Shown: in pieces, positions 20,807-29,155 of the stretch
How positions within the stretch are numbered: position 1 is the first letter of the stretch
Layout of the letters: every line of letters starts with the position of its first letter
Assembly (NCBI RefSeq): GCF_014645695.1
Contig: NZ_BMMF01000003.1
Span: forward strand, 124,001-188,000
Source: Salinarimonas ramus
GTDB lineage: Bacteria > Pseudomonadota > Alphaproteobacteria > Rhizobiales > Beijerinckiaceae
Reading direction: 5' to 3'
Length of the DNA: 64,000 nt
Made by a program: the position numbers and the translations under genes
Notes under the pieces: model-generated
Database searches by the model: none
Seen by the model: the letters and a program-made list of their open reading frames with translations, nothing else
Told to the model about the DNA's origin: nothing

Positions 20807-22456
20807 TCAGCTCTCGACCGCCCGCCCCTTCAGGGCGAACAGGCCGCGCGGGCGTTTCTGGATGAAGAGGATGACGGCGACGAGGATCACGATCTTGGCG
20901 AGGACGGCGCCGGCGAGCGGCTCGACGAGCTTGTTCGCGACGCCGAGCGAGAGCGCCGCGACGAGCGCGCCCCACAGGCTCCCCACCCCGCCGAAGACGA
21001 CGACGAGGAACGAGTCGATGATGTAGCTCTGGCCGAGATTGGGCGAGACGTTGTCGATCTGCGAGAGCGCCACGCCCGCGACGCCGGCGATGCCGGATCC
21101 GAGCCCGAAGGTGAGCGCGTCGACCCAGGGCGTGCGGATGCCCATGGAGGCCGCCATGCGCCGGTTCTGCACGACGGCGCGCATGCGCAGCCCGAAGGAC
21201 GTCGCCTTCATGGCCACGAGGAGCGCGAGGAAGACCGCGAGCGCGAAGACGATGATCCACACCCGGCTCCAGGTCAGCGCGATGCCGAAGAGCTCGAGCG
21301 AGCCCGACATGAAGGAGGGGTTCATCACCTCCCGGTTCGTCGGGCCGAAGAGGGTGCGCACCGCCTGCTGCAGGATGAGCGACACGCCCCAGGTGGCGAG
21401 CAGCGTCTCGAGCGGACGCCCGTAGAGATGGCGGATCACGAGGCGCTCCAGCGCGATGCCGACGAGCCCGGCCGTGGCGAAGGCGAGCGGCAGCGCGACG
21501 AGGAGCGAGAGGTCGAGCAGGCCGGGCGCGAAGGCACGCATCAGTTCCTGGACGACGAAGGTCGCGTAGGCGCCGATCATCACCATCTCGCCATGCGCCA
21601 TGTTGATCACCCCCATGACGCCGAAGGTGATGGCGAGCCCGATGGCCGCGAGCAGCAGGACGGAGCCGAGCGAGAGGCCGAAGAACAGGTTCTGCACGTG
21701 CCCCTGGATCTCGAGGCGCCGGTCGATGGCGGCGATGCCCTCGGCGGCCGCCGCCTTCACCGCGTCCGTGGCGTCCGCCGGGACGGAGAGGAGGAGCGCG
21801 CGGGCACCGGCGTCGGCGCGCGCCGTCAGCCGCTCGACAGCGGCGAGGCGTTCTGCCTCCGGCGCGTCGGGATCGACGAGGGCGAGGCCGGCGAGCGTGT
21901 CGTCGAAGGCGCGCTGGACGTTCGGGTCCGTCTCCTCGGCGCGGGCCTCGGCGAGCGCCGCGCGTTGCGAGAGGTCGCGGGCGCGCAGGATGGAGACCGC
22001 CGCCTCGATGCGCGTCGCCGGATTCGGTGCGCGCAGGGTGAGGCTCGCCATCGCCGTCTGCACGGCACGGCGCACGGCGTTGGAGACGCGCACGTCCGTC
22101 GTCGGGCCCGGCGCGGCGACCGGCTCGCCGGTGAGCGCGTCGAAGGTCTGCCCGCCTTCCTGCCAGAGCACCCGGCGCGAGGCGGTCTCGAAGACGAGCC
22201 GGCGATCCGAGAGCGCCTGAAGGATCGGCGCCGCATGGGGATGGCCGGATGCCGCCAGAGCATCCACGGCCGCCAGGGTGGCGGGGAACTGCCCGCGCGT
22301 GAAGCCCGCGAGGATGGTCTCTACGTCTTGGGTCGAGGCTTGCTGTGCCGAAACCGGCGTCGACACGAGCGGCGCGGCGAGAAGGACGAGCGCGAGGGTG
22401 AGCGCGACGAGGACGGACCGCGTGAGGCGGATCGACGTCCGGGCGAGATGCGCCAT
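20807..22456 (-). CDS. urtB: Urea ABC transporter permease UrtB
   Basis: Permease of the urea importer, 549 residues. As in other proteobacterial UrtB proteins it has a long N-terminal extension: a signal-like helix (about 10-37, ending PVSA-QQ) and a helical periplasmic-type region (about 40-250). The LivH-like permease follows with GVMGVINMAHGEMVMIGAYA, ERLVIRHLYGRPLETLLATW, DNVSPNLGQSYIIDSF and VVVFGGVGSLWGAL. ATG 22456 is chosen because translation before it reads antisense-like across the intergenic gap to urtA. It ends 13 bp before urtC starts. Confidence 0.94.
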   Translation of the reverse strand: MAHLARTSIRLTRSVLVALTLALVLLAAPLVSTPVSAQQASTQDVETILAGFTRGQFPATLAAVDALAASGHPHAAPILQALSDRRLVFETASRRVLWQEGGQTFDALTGEPVAAPGPTTDVRVSNAVRRAVQTAMASLTLRAPNPATRIEAAVSILRARDLSQRAALAEARAEETDPNVQRAFDDTLAGLALVDPDAPEAERLAAVERLTARADAGARALLLSVPADATDAVKAAAAEGIAAIDRRLEIQGHVQNLFFGLSLGSVLLLAAIGLAITFGVMGVINMAHGEMVMIGAYATFVVQELMRAFAPGLLDLSLLVALPLAFATAGLVGIALERLVIRHLYGRPLETLLATWGVSLILQQAVRTLFGPTNREVMNPSFMSGSLELFGIALTWSRVWIIVFALAVFLALLVAMKATSFGLRMRAVVQNRRMAASMGIRTPWVDALTFGLGSGIAGVAGVALSQIDNVSPNLGQSYIIDSFLVVVFGGVGSLWGALVAALSLGVANKLVEPLAGAVLAKIVILVAVILFIQKRPRGLFALKGRAVES

Positions 22457-22539
22457 GGAACCGGCCCTTCCGGAGAGCGAGACGGGGGAGCGAGAGGTCG
22501 CGGCGGCGCCGGGCGCCGCCGCGACGATGCGCGCGCCGA

Positions 22540-23829
22540 TCAGGCGCCGCCGCACTGGCCGGTGGCGACGTTGAAGTTGCCGCAATTCATCGGCGCCTGC
22601 CAATCCGACATCAGGTCCTTCGAGCCCTCGAGGTGGTCGGACCACGCGTCGCCCGGAACGAGGCCCGCGGTCTCCCACACGACGGCGAACTGGCCGTCGT
22701 CCTGGATCTCGCCGACGAGGACGGGCTTCGTGATGTGGTGGTTGGGCATCATCGCAGAGAGGCCGCCCGTGAGGTTGGGCACGGCGACGCCCACCATGGC
22801 GTCGATGACGGCGTCCGGATCGGTGGTGCCCGCGGCCTCGACCGCCTTCACCCACATGTTGAAGCCGATGTAGTGCGCCTCCATCGGGTCGTTGGTGACG
22901 CGGTTCGTGTCGCCGGTGAACGCGTGCCAGGCGTCGATGAAGGCCTGGTTCTCCGGCGTGTCGACGGACATGAAGTAGTTCCACGCCGCGAGGTGGCCGA
23001 CGAGCGGGCCGGTGTCGATGCCGGCGAGCTCCTCCTCGCCCACCGAGAAGGCGACGACGGGGATGTCGGTCGCGGCCACGCCCTGGTTGGCGAGCTCGCG
23101 ATAGAAGGGCACGTTGGCGTCGCCGTTGATGGTGGAGACCACCGCCGTGCGCTTGCCCTCCGAGCCGAAGCGCTTGATGTCCGAGACGATGGTCTGCCAG
23201 TCGGAATGGCTGAAGGGCGTGTAGTTGACGCGGATGTCCTCGGGCGCCACGCCCTTGGAGAGGAGGTAGGCCTCCAGGATGCGGTTGGTGGTGCGCGGGT
23301 AGACGTAGTCGGTGCCCTCGAGCACCCAGCGCTCGACGCCCTCGACCTCCATCAGGTAGTCGACGGCCGGGATGGCCTGCTGGTTGGGCGCCGCACCCGT
23401 GTAGAAGACGTTGCGCGAGCTCTCCTCGCCCTCGTACTGGACGGGGTAGAACAGGATCGAGTTCAGCTCCTCGAAGACCGGGAGCACGGACTTGCGCGAG
23501 ACGGACGTCCAGCAGCCGAAGGTCGCGGCGCAGCCGCCGGTGATCAGCTCGCGCGCCTTCTCGGCGAAGAGCGGCCAGTCGGATGCGGGATCCACGACCA
23601 CCGCTTCGAGCTGGCGCCCGAGCAGGCCGCCCTTGGCGTTCTGCTGCTCGATGAGCATGAGCATCACGTCCTTGAGCGTCGTCTCCGAGATCGCCATCGT
23701 GCCCGACAGCGAATGGAGGACGCCGACCTTGATCGGCTCGCCCTGGGCGAAGGCGGAGCGGGAGCCGAGAGCGAAGGCGCCGGCGAAGGCCGCGCCCATC
23801 TGGAGAGCCTGTCTGCGCGTGATCGTCAT
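22540..23829 (-). CDS. urtA: Urea ABC transporter substrate-binding protein UrtA
   Basis: Periplasmic urea receptor, 429 residues. The N-terminus MTITRRQALQMGAAFAGAFALG is a twin-arginine-like signal ending near AFA-QG. The type I binding-protein fold starts with IKVGVLHSLSGTMA, and FYPVQYEGEESSRNVFYTGA, FSVGEEELAGID and the Cys-containing end WQAPMNCGNFNVATG are family-specific. The frame opens 16 codons earlier; ATG 23829 gives a normal signal peptide and follows AAGGGGA. It heads urtABCDE, transcribed from a sigma-54 type promoter (23896-23911). Confidence 0.96.
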   Translation of the reverse strand: MTITRRQALQMGAAFAGAFALGSRSAFAQGEPIKVGVLHSLSGTMAISETTLKDVMLMLIEQQNAKGGLLGRQLEAVVVDPASDWPLFAEKARELITGGCAATFGCWTSVSRKSVLPVFEELNSILFYPVQYEGEESSRNVFYTGAAPNQQAIPAVDYLMEVEGVERWVLEGTDYVYPRTTNRILEAYLLSKGVAPEDIRVNYTPFSHSDWQTIVSDIKRFGSEGKRTAVVSTINGDANVPFYRELANQGVAATDIPVVAFSVGEEELAGIDTGPLVGHLAAWNYFMSVDTPENQAFIDAWHAFTGDTNRVTNDPMEAHYIGFNMWVKAVEAAGTTDPDAVIDAMVGVAVPNLTGGLSAMMPNHHITKPVLVGEIQDDGQFAVVWETAGLVPGDAWSDHLEGSKDLMSDWQAPMNCGNFNVATGQCGGA

Positions 23830-23895
23830 ATGAGCCGTCCCCTTGTTCGTTGCGGTCGCGCGCCGCCCCCGCGGCACGCCCCGGGAGAATTGCGG

Positions 23896-23911
23896 TGCAA
23901 GAGGGAGGCCA
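23896..23911 (-). promoter_or_regulatory. Sigma-54 (-24/-12) promoter of the urt operon
   Basis: On the minus strand the sequence TGGCCTCCCTCTTGCA has GG and GC separated by exactly 10 bases, matching the sigma-54 consensus TGGCAC-N5-TTGCA at every invariant position. The predicted start is about 12 bases after the GC, leaving a leader of about 55 bases before the urtA ATG. Sigma-54 control fits nitrogen-regulated urea uptake. Confidence 0.75.
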
Positions 23912-23976
23912 GCGGATTCGGGTCCGGGTTTTCACGAGGTTCGCCGACGAAACGAGCAGGACCGCGGAAAGCGGCT

Positions 23977-23991
23977 GCGCAAGGGTTGCGC
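23977..23991. promoter_or_regulatory. Perfect dyad GCGCAA-N3-TTGCGC, possible NtrC enhancer site
   Basis: A perfect inverted repeat with a GGG centre, about 80-95 bp upstream of the sigma-54 element, the usual distance for an enhancer-binding activator such as NtrC. Half-sites resemble but do not match the classical GCAC-type NtrC half-site, so the identity is inferred from position. Confidence 0.45.
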
Positions 23992-24114
23992 TCTTGCACA
24001 GCGATGCGGCGGCTTGGGCGATGCCGGCTCACGCGATGGTGTGTTCCCTCCCTTCGCCCGCCGGGGCAGGATCGCGGCCGAGCTTCCCCCGCCAACTCGC
24101 AGGAGCCGCACGCG

Positions 24115-24705
24115 ATGGCCGCCGATCCCCTCCAGATCCTCGTCCTCTACGGCTCGGTGCGCACCCAGCGCCGGGGCATCGGCCTCGCGCGGCTCCTGGT
24201 GCGCGCCATCGAGGCGCGGGGCCACGGCGCGCGGCTGGCGGACGCGGCGGAGATCCCGCTGCCGCTCCTCGACCGCATGTACAAGGAATACGCGCCCGGC
24301 GAGGCGCCCGAGCCGATGGAGCGCCTCGCGGGCATGATCCGGAGCGCCGACGCGGTGGTCGTCGTCTCCGGCGAGTACAATCACGGCATCCCGCCGGCGC
24401 TCAAGAACATGCTCGACCATTATCTCGAGGAATGGTTCTTCAAGCCCGCCGGCATCGCCTGCTACTCGGCGGGGCGCTACGGCGGCGTGCGCGCGGCCAT
24501 GCAATTGCGCATGACGCTCGCCGAGCTCGGCATGCCGACGATCTCGACGCTGCTCCCCGTGCCCCAGGTGCAGGACGCGGTGACGCCCGAGGGCGAGGAC
24601 CGCACGCCCTTCCTCGCCAAGGCGATGGACAAGTTCCTGGCCGACCTCGCCTTCTGGGCCGAGGCGGCGCGGGCGAGGAAGAGCGAGGCGGGCACGCCCT
24701 ATTGA
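24115..24705 (+). CDS. NADPH-dependent FMN reductase family protein
   Basis: Flavodoxin-like oxidoreductase of 196 residues. The N-terminal LQILVLYGSVRTQRRGIGLARLL is the phosphate-binding loop region, and VVVVSGEYNHGIPPALKNMLDHYL is the FMN-contacting signature of the NADPH-dependent FMN reductase (ArsH/ChrR-like) family. SAGRYGGVRAAMQLR is also conserved. The exact electron acceptor (quinone, chromate, azo compound) cannot be told. ATG 24115 follows AGGAG; the longer open frame upstream runs antisense through urtA. It is divergent from urtA and converges with the M20 peptidase gene, 16 bp apart. Confidence 0.88.
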   Translation: MAADPLQILVLYGSVRTQRRGIGLARLLVRAIEARGHGARLADAAEIPLPLLDRMYKEYAPGEAPEPMERLAGMIRSADAVVVVSGEYNHGIPPALKNMLDHYLEEWFFKPAGIACYSAGRYGGVRAAMQLRMTLAELGMPTISTLLPVPQVQDAVTPEGEDRTPFLAKAMDKFLADLAFWAEAARARKSEAGTPY

Positions 24706-24721
24706 GCCGCCAGCCGCGCGG

Positions 24722-25891
24722 TCATGCGAGCCGCGTCTCCACGATCCGCGCGAGGATGCTCGCGCCGATGGGCAGAACGCGGTCGTCGAGCAGGAAGCCC
24801 GGATTGTGCAGCGGCACGCCGCTGCCGTGGCCGAGCCAGAGATAGGCGCCCGGCGCCGCCTTCAGCATGTCGGCGAAGTCCTCGCTGGCGAGGCTCGGCG
24901 GATGCGCGGCGTTCACGAGCGCATCGCCCACCACCTCGCGGGCGGCCGCGGCCGCGGCGGCGACCGCCGCCTCGTCGTTCTCCAGCACGCGGAAGACGTC
25001 GCGGATCGAGAGCTCGATTTCGACGCCGTAGGCCTTGGCGAGCCCCTCCGCGAGGCTCTCCATGCGCTCGCGCAGGGTCGTGCGCGCCTTGTCCGAGAAG
25101 TAGCGCAGCGTGCCGGCGAGCCGCGCCTCGTCGGGGATGACGTTGTAGGCGGCGCCCGAGACGATCTTGGTGATCGAGAGCACGGCGGGTTCGAGAGGGT
25201 CGACGTCGCGGGCGACCACGCTCTGCGCCGCCTGGGCATAGGCGGTGGCGACGAGGACGGGATCGCGGGCGAGATGCGGCAGCGCGCCGTGGCCGCCGCG
25301 CCCGCGCACGACGACGTCGAAGAAGCTCGCCCCCGCCATGCCGGCGCCCGGCGTGATGCCGACCGCGCCCATCGGCAGATCGGGCGCGTTGTGGAGCGCG
25401 TAGACCTCGTCGCAAGGAAAGCGCTCGAACAGGCCGTCGGCGATCATGGCGCGCGCGCCGCCGAGCCCCTCCTCCGCCGGCTGGAAGATCAGGACGACGC
25501 TGCCCGCGAAATCGCGCGTCTGCGCCAGATGCCGCGCGGCGCCCAGCAGCATCGTCGTGTGCCCGTCGTGCCCGCAGCCGTGGAAGAGGCCCGGCTTCGT
25601 CGAGCGGTAGGGCAGGTTCGTGGCCTCCTCCATGGGCAGCGCATCCATGTCGGCGCGAAGCCCGATGGTGCGGACGCCCTCGCGATCACCGCGCACGACA
25701 CCCACCACGCCGGTGCCGCCGATGCCCTCGTGCACCTCGACGCCCCATTCGCGCAGCAGCGCGGCGACTCGGCCCGCGGTGCGGGTCTCCTCGAACCCGA
25801 TCTCGGGATTGGCGTGGAAATCGCGCCGCCAGGCGGTGAGCGTCTCGGCTTGCGCCGCGATGTCGGGCAGGAGAGCGGGGGATGAGGTCAC
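24722..25891 (-). CDS. M20 family amidohydrolase (hippurate/N-acyl-amino acid type)
   Basis: Metal-dependent hydrolase of 389 residues that cleaves N-acyl or amide bonds of amino acids. Metal-site motifs are ADMDALPMEE, HGCGHDGHTTMLLGAA and FQPAEEGLGGARAMI; the dimerisation domain carries VRGRGGHGALPH, and a C-terminal ASEDFADML supplies the last ligand. This order identifies the M20D (HipO/IAA-amino acid hydrolase-like) group. No signal peptide, so cytosolic. It lies 16 bp after an M81 family gene, transcribed together and divergently from an amidase/ABC transporter operon, which suggests the imported compounds are its substrates. Confidence 0.92.
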   Translation of the reverse strand: MTSSPALLPDIAAQAETLTAWRRDFHANPEIGFEETRTAGRVAALLREWGVEVHEGIGGTGVVGVVRGDREGVRTIGLRADMDALPMEEATNLPYRSTKPGLFHGCGHDGHTTMLLGAARHLAQTRDFAGSVVLIFQPAEEGLGGARAMIADGLFERFPCDEVYALHNAPDLPMGAVGITPGAGMAGASFFDVVVRGRGGHGALPHLARDPVLVATAYAQAAQSVVARDVDPLEPAVLSITKIVSGAAYNVIPDEARLAGTLRYFSDKARTTLRERMESLAEGLAKAYGVEIELSIRDVFRVLENDEAAVAAAAAAAREVVGDALVNAAHPPSLASEDFADMLKAAPGAYLWLGHGSGVPLHNPGFLLDDRVLPIGASILARIVETRLA

Positions 25892-25907
25892 GCGGCGTCT
25901 CCGTCTC

Positions 25908-27425
25908 TCAGGTCTCGGCCGTGCGCGGCGCGAGCCGCAGGCCCGGGCGCAGGCGGGTGAAGGGAAGGTCGCGCGGATCGACGGGCATGGGGCCCGGCGC
26001 GGCGCAGACCAGGATCTCGGTGGCGATCGGCGCGAAGTCGGCGCGGAAATGCACGGAGCTCTTCACGCACACGATGCCCGTCTCCTCGGGCACGATGCCG
26101 ACGAAGCCGAACATGGCACGATCGGCGGCCTGCGCCTTTTCGCTGGCGAGGACGAGGCGCACGCCGCCGATGCGCAGAGCCGCGCTCGGGCCGAGCCGCA
26201 TACGTGTGCCGCCGTAATACGGACCGTCCGCGGTGAAGATTCCGTCGGAGAGGCGCTCGACCAGGAACGCGCCGGTGAAGGGCGGGTCTCCCGGCAGGCC
26301 GGAGCCCGGGAGCGTGAGCGTGATCCGCGCGCCCTCCCCGGCCGCGTGCGCCGCCTGCGCCGCGGCGCGATCGACCAGGACGCCGATGGCGGCGTTCTCG
26401 ACGTTCGCCTCGACGAGAGCCCGCAGAAGCCCCGTCGTGTTCGCGTCGCCGCCGGCGCCCGGATTGTCCTGCGTGTCCGCAACGACCACGGTCCCGCCGC
26501 GCTCGGCGAGGATGGCGCGTGCGCGCGCCACCGCCGCGTCGGGCGCGAGCGCTTCGCCCGCGAAGAGCGGCTCGGCGGCGAGGAAGGCGGTCTCCAGCGC
26601 CTGCGCCGCAGCGTCCGCCGCCGCCTCGCCCGCCGCATAGGCGAGGATCGAGGGACCGCATTCGGGGATGTCGGCGGCGGGAAAGCCCATGAGCAGCGAG
26701 AGCGCGGCGATGCGATCGTCCGACTCCAGCGCGGCGAGGCCCGCATAGAGCGTGCGCGCAGGCTCGAGGTCCGTGCATTGCCAGGGCACCGGGATCAGGA
26801 AGGGGAGCTGGCGAAACGCCTTGGCGAAGCGCTCCCCCGCCATCAGCCGCCCGAGCAGCGCCGCCGCTCGCGTTCCCGTATCGGCCATGTCGACGTGGGG
26901 ATAGGTGCGGTAGGCCACGAGCGCGTCCGCGTCCGCCACGAGCCGCTCGCCGATATTGCCGTGGAGGTCGAGGCTCGCGACGATGGGCACGTCGGGCCCG
27001 ACGAGGGCGCGCACCCGCGCCACGATCTCCACCTCGCCGTCGTCGAGATGCTCCGTGACCATGGCGCCGTGGAGGTCGAGCACGATCCCGTCGAGCGGCC
27101 CCGCCTGCGCGATCCGGGCGAGCATGCGCTCCGCCACGGTCTCGAAGGCCTCGCGGGTGACGTGGGCGGAGGGGCTCGCGGCCGCCCAGATCGTGGGCAC
27201 GAGCTCCCAGCCCGCATCCTCGGCGTATGCGAGGGCGCCGGCCATGCCGACATTCACCCCGCGCACGGCGGCGAGCGCCTCCGCTCCTTCCGTCAGGGGC
27301 GGCCAGCCGCCCCCGTGGCGGAAGGCGTCGAGGCCGGCCTTGGTCGCGGCGAACGTGTTCGTCTCGTGCATGAAGCCGCCGATCGCCACCCGCTTCGCTC
27401 TCGGTCCGGGCGTGGTCTCGTCCAT
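25908..27425 (-). CDS. M81 family metallopeptidase (MlrC/microcystinase C-like)
   Basis: A 505-residue protein of the DUF1485/MlrC family. Recognised by the start RVAIGGFMHETNTFAATKAG, DGIVLDLHGAMVTEHLDDGE, VASLDLHGNIGERLV, the MlrC C-terminal domain VVADTQDNPGAGGDANTTG and FVGIVPEETGIVCVKSSVHFRADF-like end (read in short stretches). His and Asp in these motifs are the expected zinc ligands. The founding member degrades linearised microcystin; most relatives have unknown peptide-like substrates. I start at ATG 27425 (MDETTPGP), since the 21 residues before it are non-conserved. First gene of the M81-M20 unit. Confidence 0.9.
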   Translation of the reverse strand: MDETTPGPRAKRVAIGGFMHETNTFAATKAGLDAFRHGGGWPPLTEGAEALAAVRGVNVGMAGALAYAEDAGWELVPTIWAAASPSAHVTREAFETVAERMLARIAQAGPLDGIVLDLHGAMVTEHLDDGEVEIVARVRALVGPDVPIVASLDLHGNIGERLVADADALVAYRTYPHVDMADTGTRAAALLGRLMAGERFAKAFRQLPFLIPVPWQCTDLEPARTLYAGLAALESDDRIAALSLLMGFPAADIPECGPSILAYAAGEAAADAAAQALETAFLAAEPLFAGEALAPDAAVARARAILAERGGTVVVADTQDNPGAGGDANTTGLLRALVEANVENAAIGVLVDRAAAQAAHAAGEGARITLTLPGSGLPGDPPFTGAFLVERLSDGIFTADGPYYGGTRMRLGPSAALRIGGVRLVLASEKAQAADRAMFGFVGIVPEETGIVCVKSSVHFRADFAPIATEILVCAAPGPMPVDPRDLPFTRLRPGLRLAPRTAET

Positions 27426-27523
27426 CGGCGCGGCTCTCCATTCGTGCTCGGCGCAGTGCTTCGCGGGGGAATCGTAGCGTCGCCGCACGGGTGCGTCGAC
27501 GCCGCGGGGTCTGCGCGTGCGCC

Positions 27524-27549
27524 AATACGCATTCGGCCATGCGCGTATT
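27524..27549. promoter_or_regulatory. Inverted repeat AATACGC-N12-GCGTATT between divergent operons
   Basis: Two perfect 7-bp arms (27524-27530 and 27543-27549) around a 12-bp spacer, midway between the divergently transcribed M81-M20 unit (ATG 27425) and the amidase-ABC operon (ATG 27614). Size and spacing suit a LysR- or GntR-type dimer. It could co-regulate both sides. No regulator gene lies next to it. Confidence 0.5.
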
Positions 27550-27613
27550 TCGCCGCGCGCGACGCTCGGTCTAGCTTACGCTCTTCTCGAACGACCGAGC
27601 GGAGGGCGCCGCG

Positions 27614-29050
27614 ATGGCCGACATCCACGAGATGACCGCAGCCGAGCTGACGGCGGCCTATGCCGCCGGGCGCTGCTCGCCGGTGGAGGTCGCCGAGGCG
27701 GTGATCGCCCGGCGCGACCGGTTCGAGGGCGCGATCAACGCCTTCGTCCACACCGACGACGAGGCCGCCATGGAAGCGGCCCGCGCCTCCGAGGCGCGCT
27801 GGCGCGCCGGCATGCCGCTCGGCTCCGCCGACGGCGTTCCCGCCACGATGAAGGGCAATGTCGCCGTCGCCGGCTGGGAGATGCATCGCGGCTCGAAGGC
27901 GCTCCCGCCGATGACGCCCGATTTCGACGCGCCCGCGACGCGGCGCCTGAAGGAGGCGGGCGCCGTCCTCGTGGGCTACACGACGCTGCCCGAGCTCGGC
28001 TGGAAGGGCCTGGGCGACAGCCCTGCCCACGGCATCACCCGCAATCCGTGGGACCTCTCGCGCACGTCGGGCGGCTCCTCCGCCGGCGCGGCGGCGGCGG
28101 GCGCGCTCGGCATCGGCGTCCTGCACGTGGGGACCGACGGGCTCGGCTCGGTGCGCATTCCTTGCGCCTTCTGCGGGCTCGCCGGGCTCAAGCCCACCTC
28201 CGGGCGCATCCCGGCCTTCCCGGCCTCGCCCATGGGCGTCCTCGCGATCCTCGGTCCGATGGCGCGTACGGTGGCCGACGTCGCGCTGCTCTTCGAGCTG
28301 ATGGCGATCCCGGACGCCCGCGACACGCTCGCCACCGCCGAGGCACCGCCGGCGGCGCGCGCGCTGCTCGGGCGCTCGCTCGCGGGGCTGAAGGCGATGT
28401 TCAGCCCCGATCTCGGCTACGCCAAGGGGCTCGACCCGGACGTCGCGGAGACCTGCCGCGCGGCGTTGGCGCCGCTCGAGCGGGCGGGCGTCGCCGTTTC
28501 CGAGGGCGATCCCGGCATCGAGGACGTGCTCGACGTCTGCAACGTCTTCTGGCTCGCGGGATCGGCCAGCATCTGGGCGAAGATGCCGGAAGACCGCCGC
28601 CACCTCTGCGATCCCGGCTTCGCCCGCTCGGCCGAGGCCGGCGAGCGGCTCCCGGCCTCGGCCTACGTCGACGCGCTCGCGACCCGTGCGGCCTTCGCCG
28701 AGCGCATGCGCCGCTTCCACGAGGGCGTGGATCTCCTGATAACGCCCACCATGCCCGTGGGCGCGCCCACCGTGGACGGGCGGCCCACCGGCCCCGCCTT
28801 CGCGGACGGCTTCGACGGGCCTTGGACCGATTGGTCGCCCTTCACCTACCCGTTCAACCTTTCCGGCCAGCCCGCCGCGACGGTGCCCGTGGGGCTCACG
28901 CGCGAGGGCCTGCCCATCGGCCTGCAGATCGTCGCGCGCCGCGGCGAGGACGCCCTCGTCCTCGCGGCCGCCGCGGCCATCGAGGCCGCGATCGGTTTCC
29001 CCGCGCTCGATGCGCCGCGGGGGAGCGCTGATGGCGTGCGGCTTGCATGA
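27614..29050 (+). CDS. Amidase (amidase signature family)
   Basis: Hydrolyses amides to acid and ammonia, 478 residues, cytosolic. The Ser-Ser-Lys triad is visible: K80 in PATMKGNVAVAG, the cis-serine S155 in TSGGSSAGAAA, and nucleophile S179 in GTDGLGSVRIP. The C-terminal half has LLITPTMPVGAP and NLSGQPAATVPVGL as in other members. It is the first gene of an operon with a dipeptide-type ABC transporter. Substrate unknown; it is distinct from the second amidase at 52.1-53.4 kb. Confidence 0.93.
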   Translation: MADIHEMTAAELTAAYAAGRCSPVEVAEAVIARRDRFEGAINAFVHTDDEAAMEAARASEARWRAGMPLGSADGVPATMKGNVAVAGWEMHRGSKALPPMTPDFDAPATRRLKEAGAVLVGYTTLPELGWKGLGDSPAHGITRNPWDLSRTSGGSSAGAAAAGALGIGVLHVGTDGLGSVRIPCAFCGLAGLKPTSGRIPAFPASPMGVLAILGPMARTVADVALLFELMAIPDARDTLATAEAPPAARALLGRSLAGLKAMFSPDLGYAKGLDPDVAETCRAALAPLERAGVAVSEGDPGIEDVLDVCNVFWLAGSASIWAKMPEDRRHLCDPGFARSAEAGERLPASAYVDALATRAAFAERMRRFHEGVDLLITPTMPVGAPTVDGRPTGPAFADGFDGPWTDWSPFTYPFNLSGQPAATVPVGLTREGLPIGLQIVARRGEDALVLAAAAAIEAAIGFPALDAPRGSADGVRLA

Positions 29051-29155
29051 CCATCGTCATCGGATAGGCGGCCCAGCGCGGGGGGAGGACATCGCGCAGG
29101 TCTCCGATCCGTCTGCGGCGACGCCGCACACGAAAAATCGAGAGGGGAACCGTAG

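Noticed and set aside
18131-23829. Branched-chain amino acid (Liv) transporter instead of urea transporter
   Set aside because: UrtA, UrtD and UrtE carry urea-specific signatures (LSHGQKQWLEIG, EPTEGIQPSII, the UrtA C-terminus with NCGNFNVATG) and the gene order is urtABCDE.
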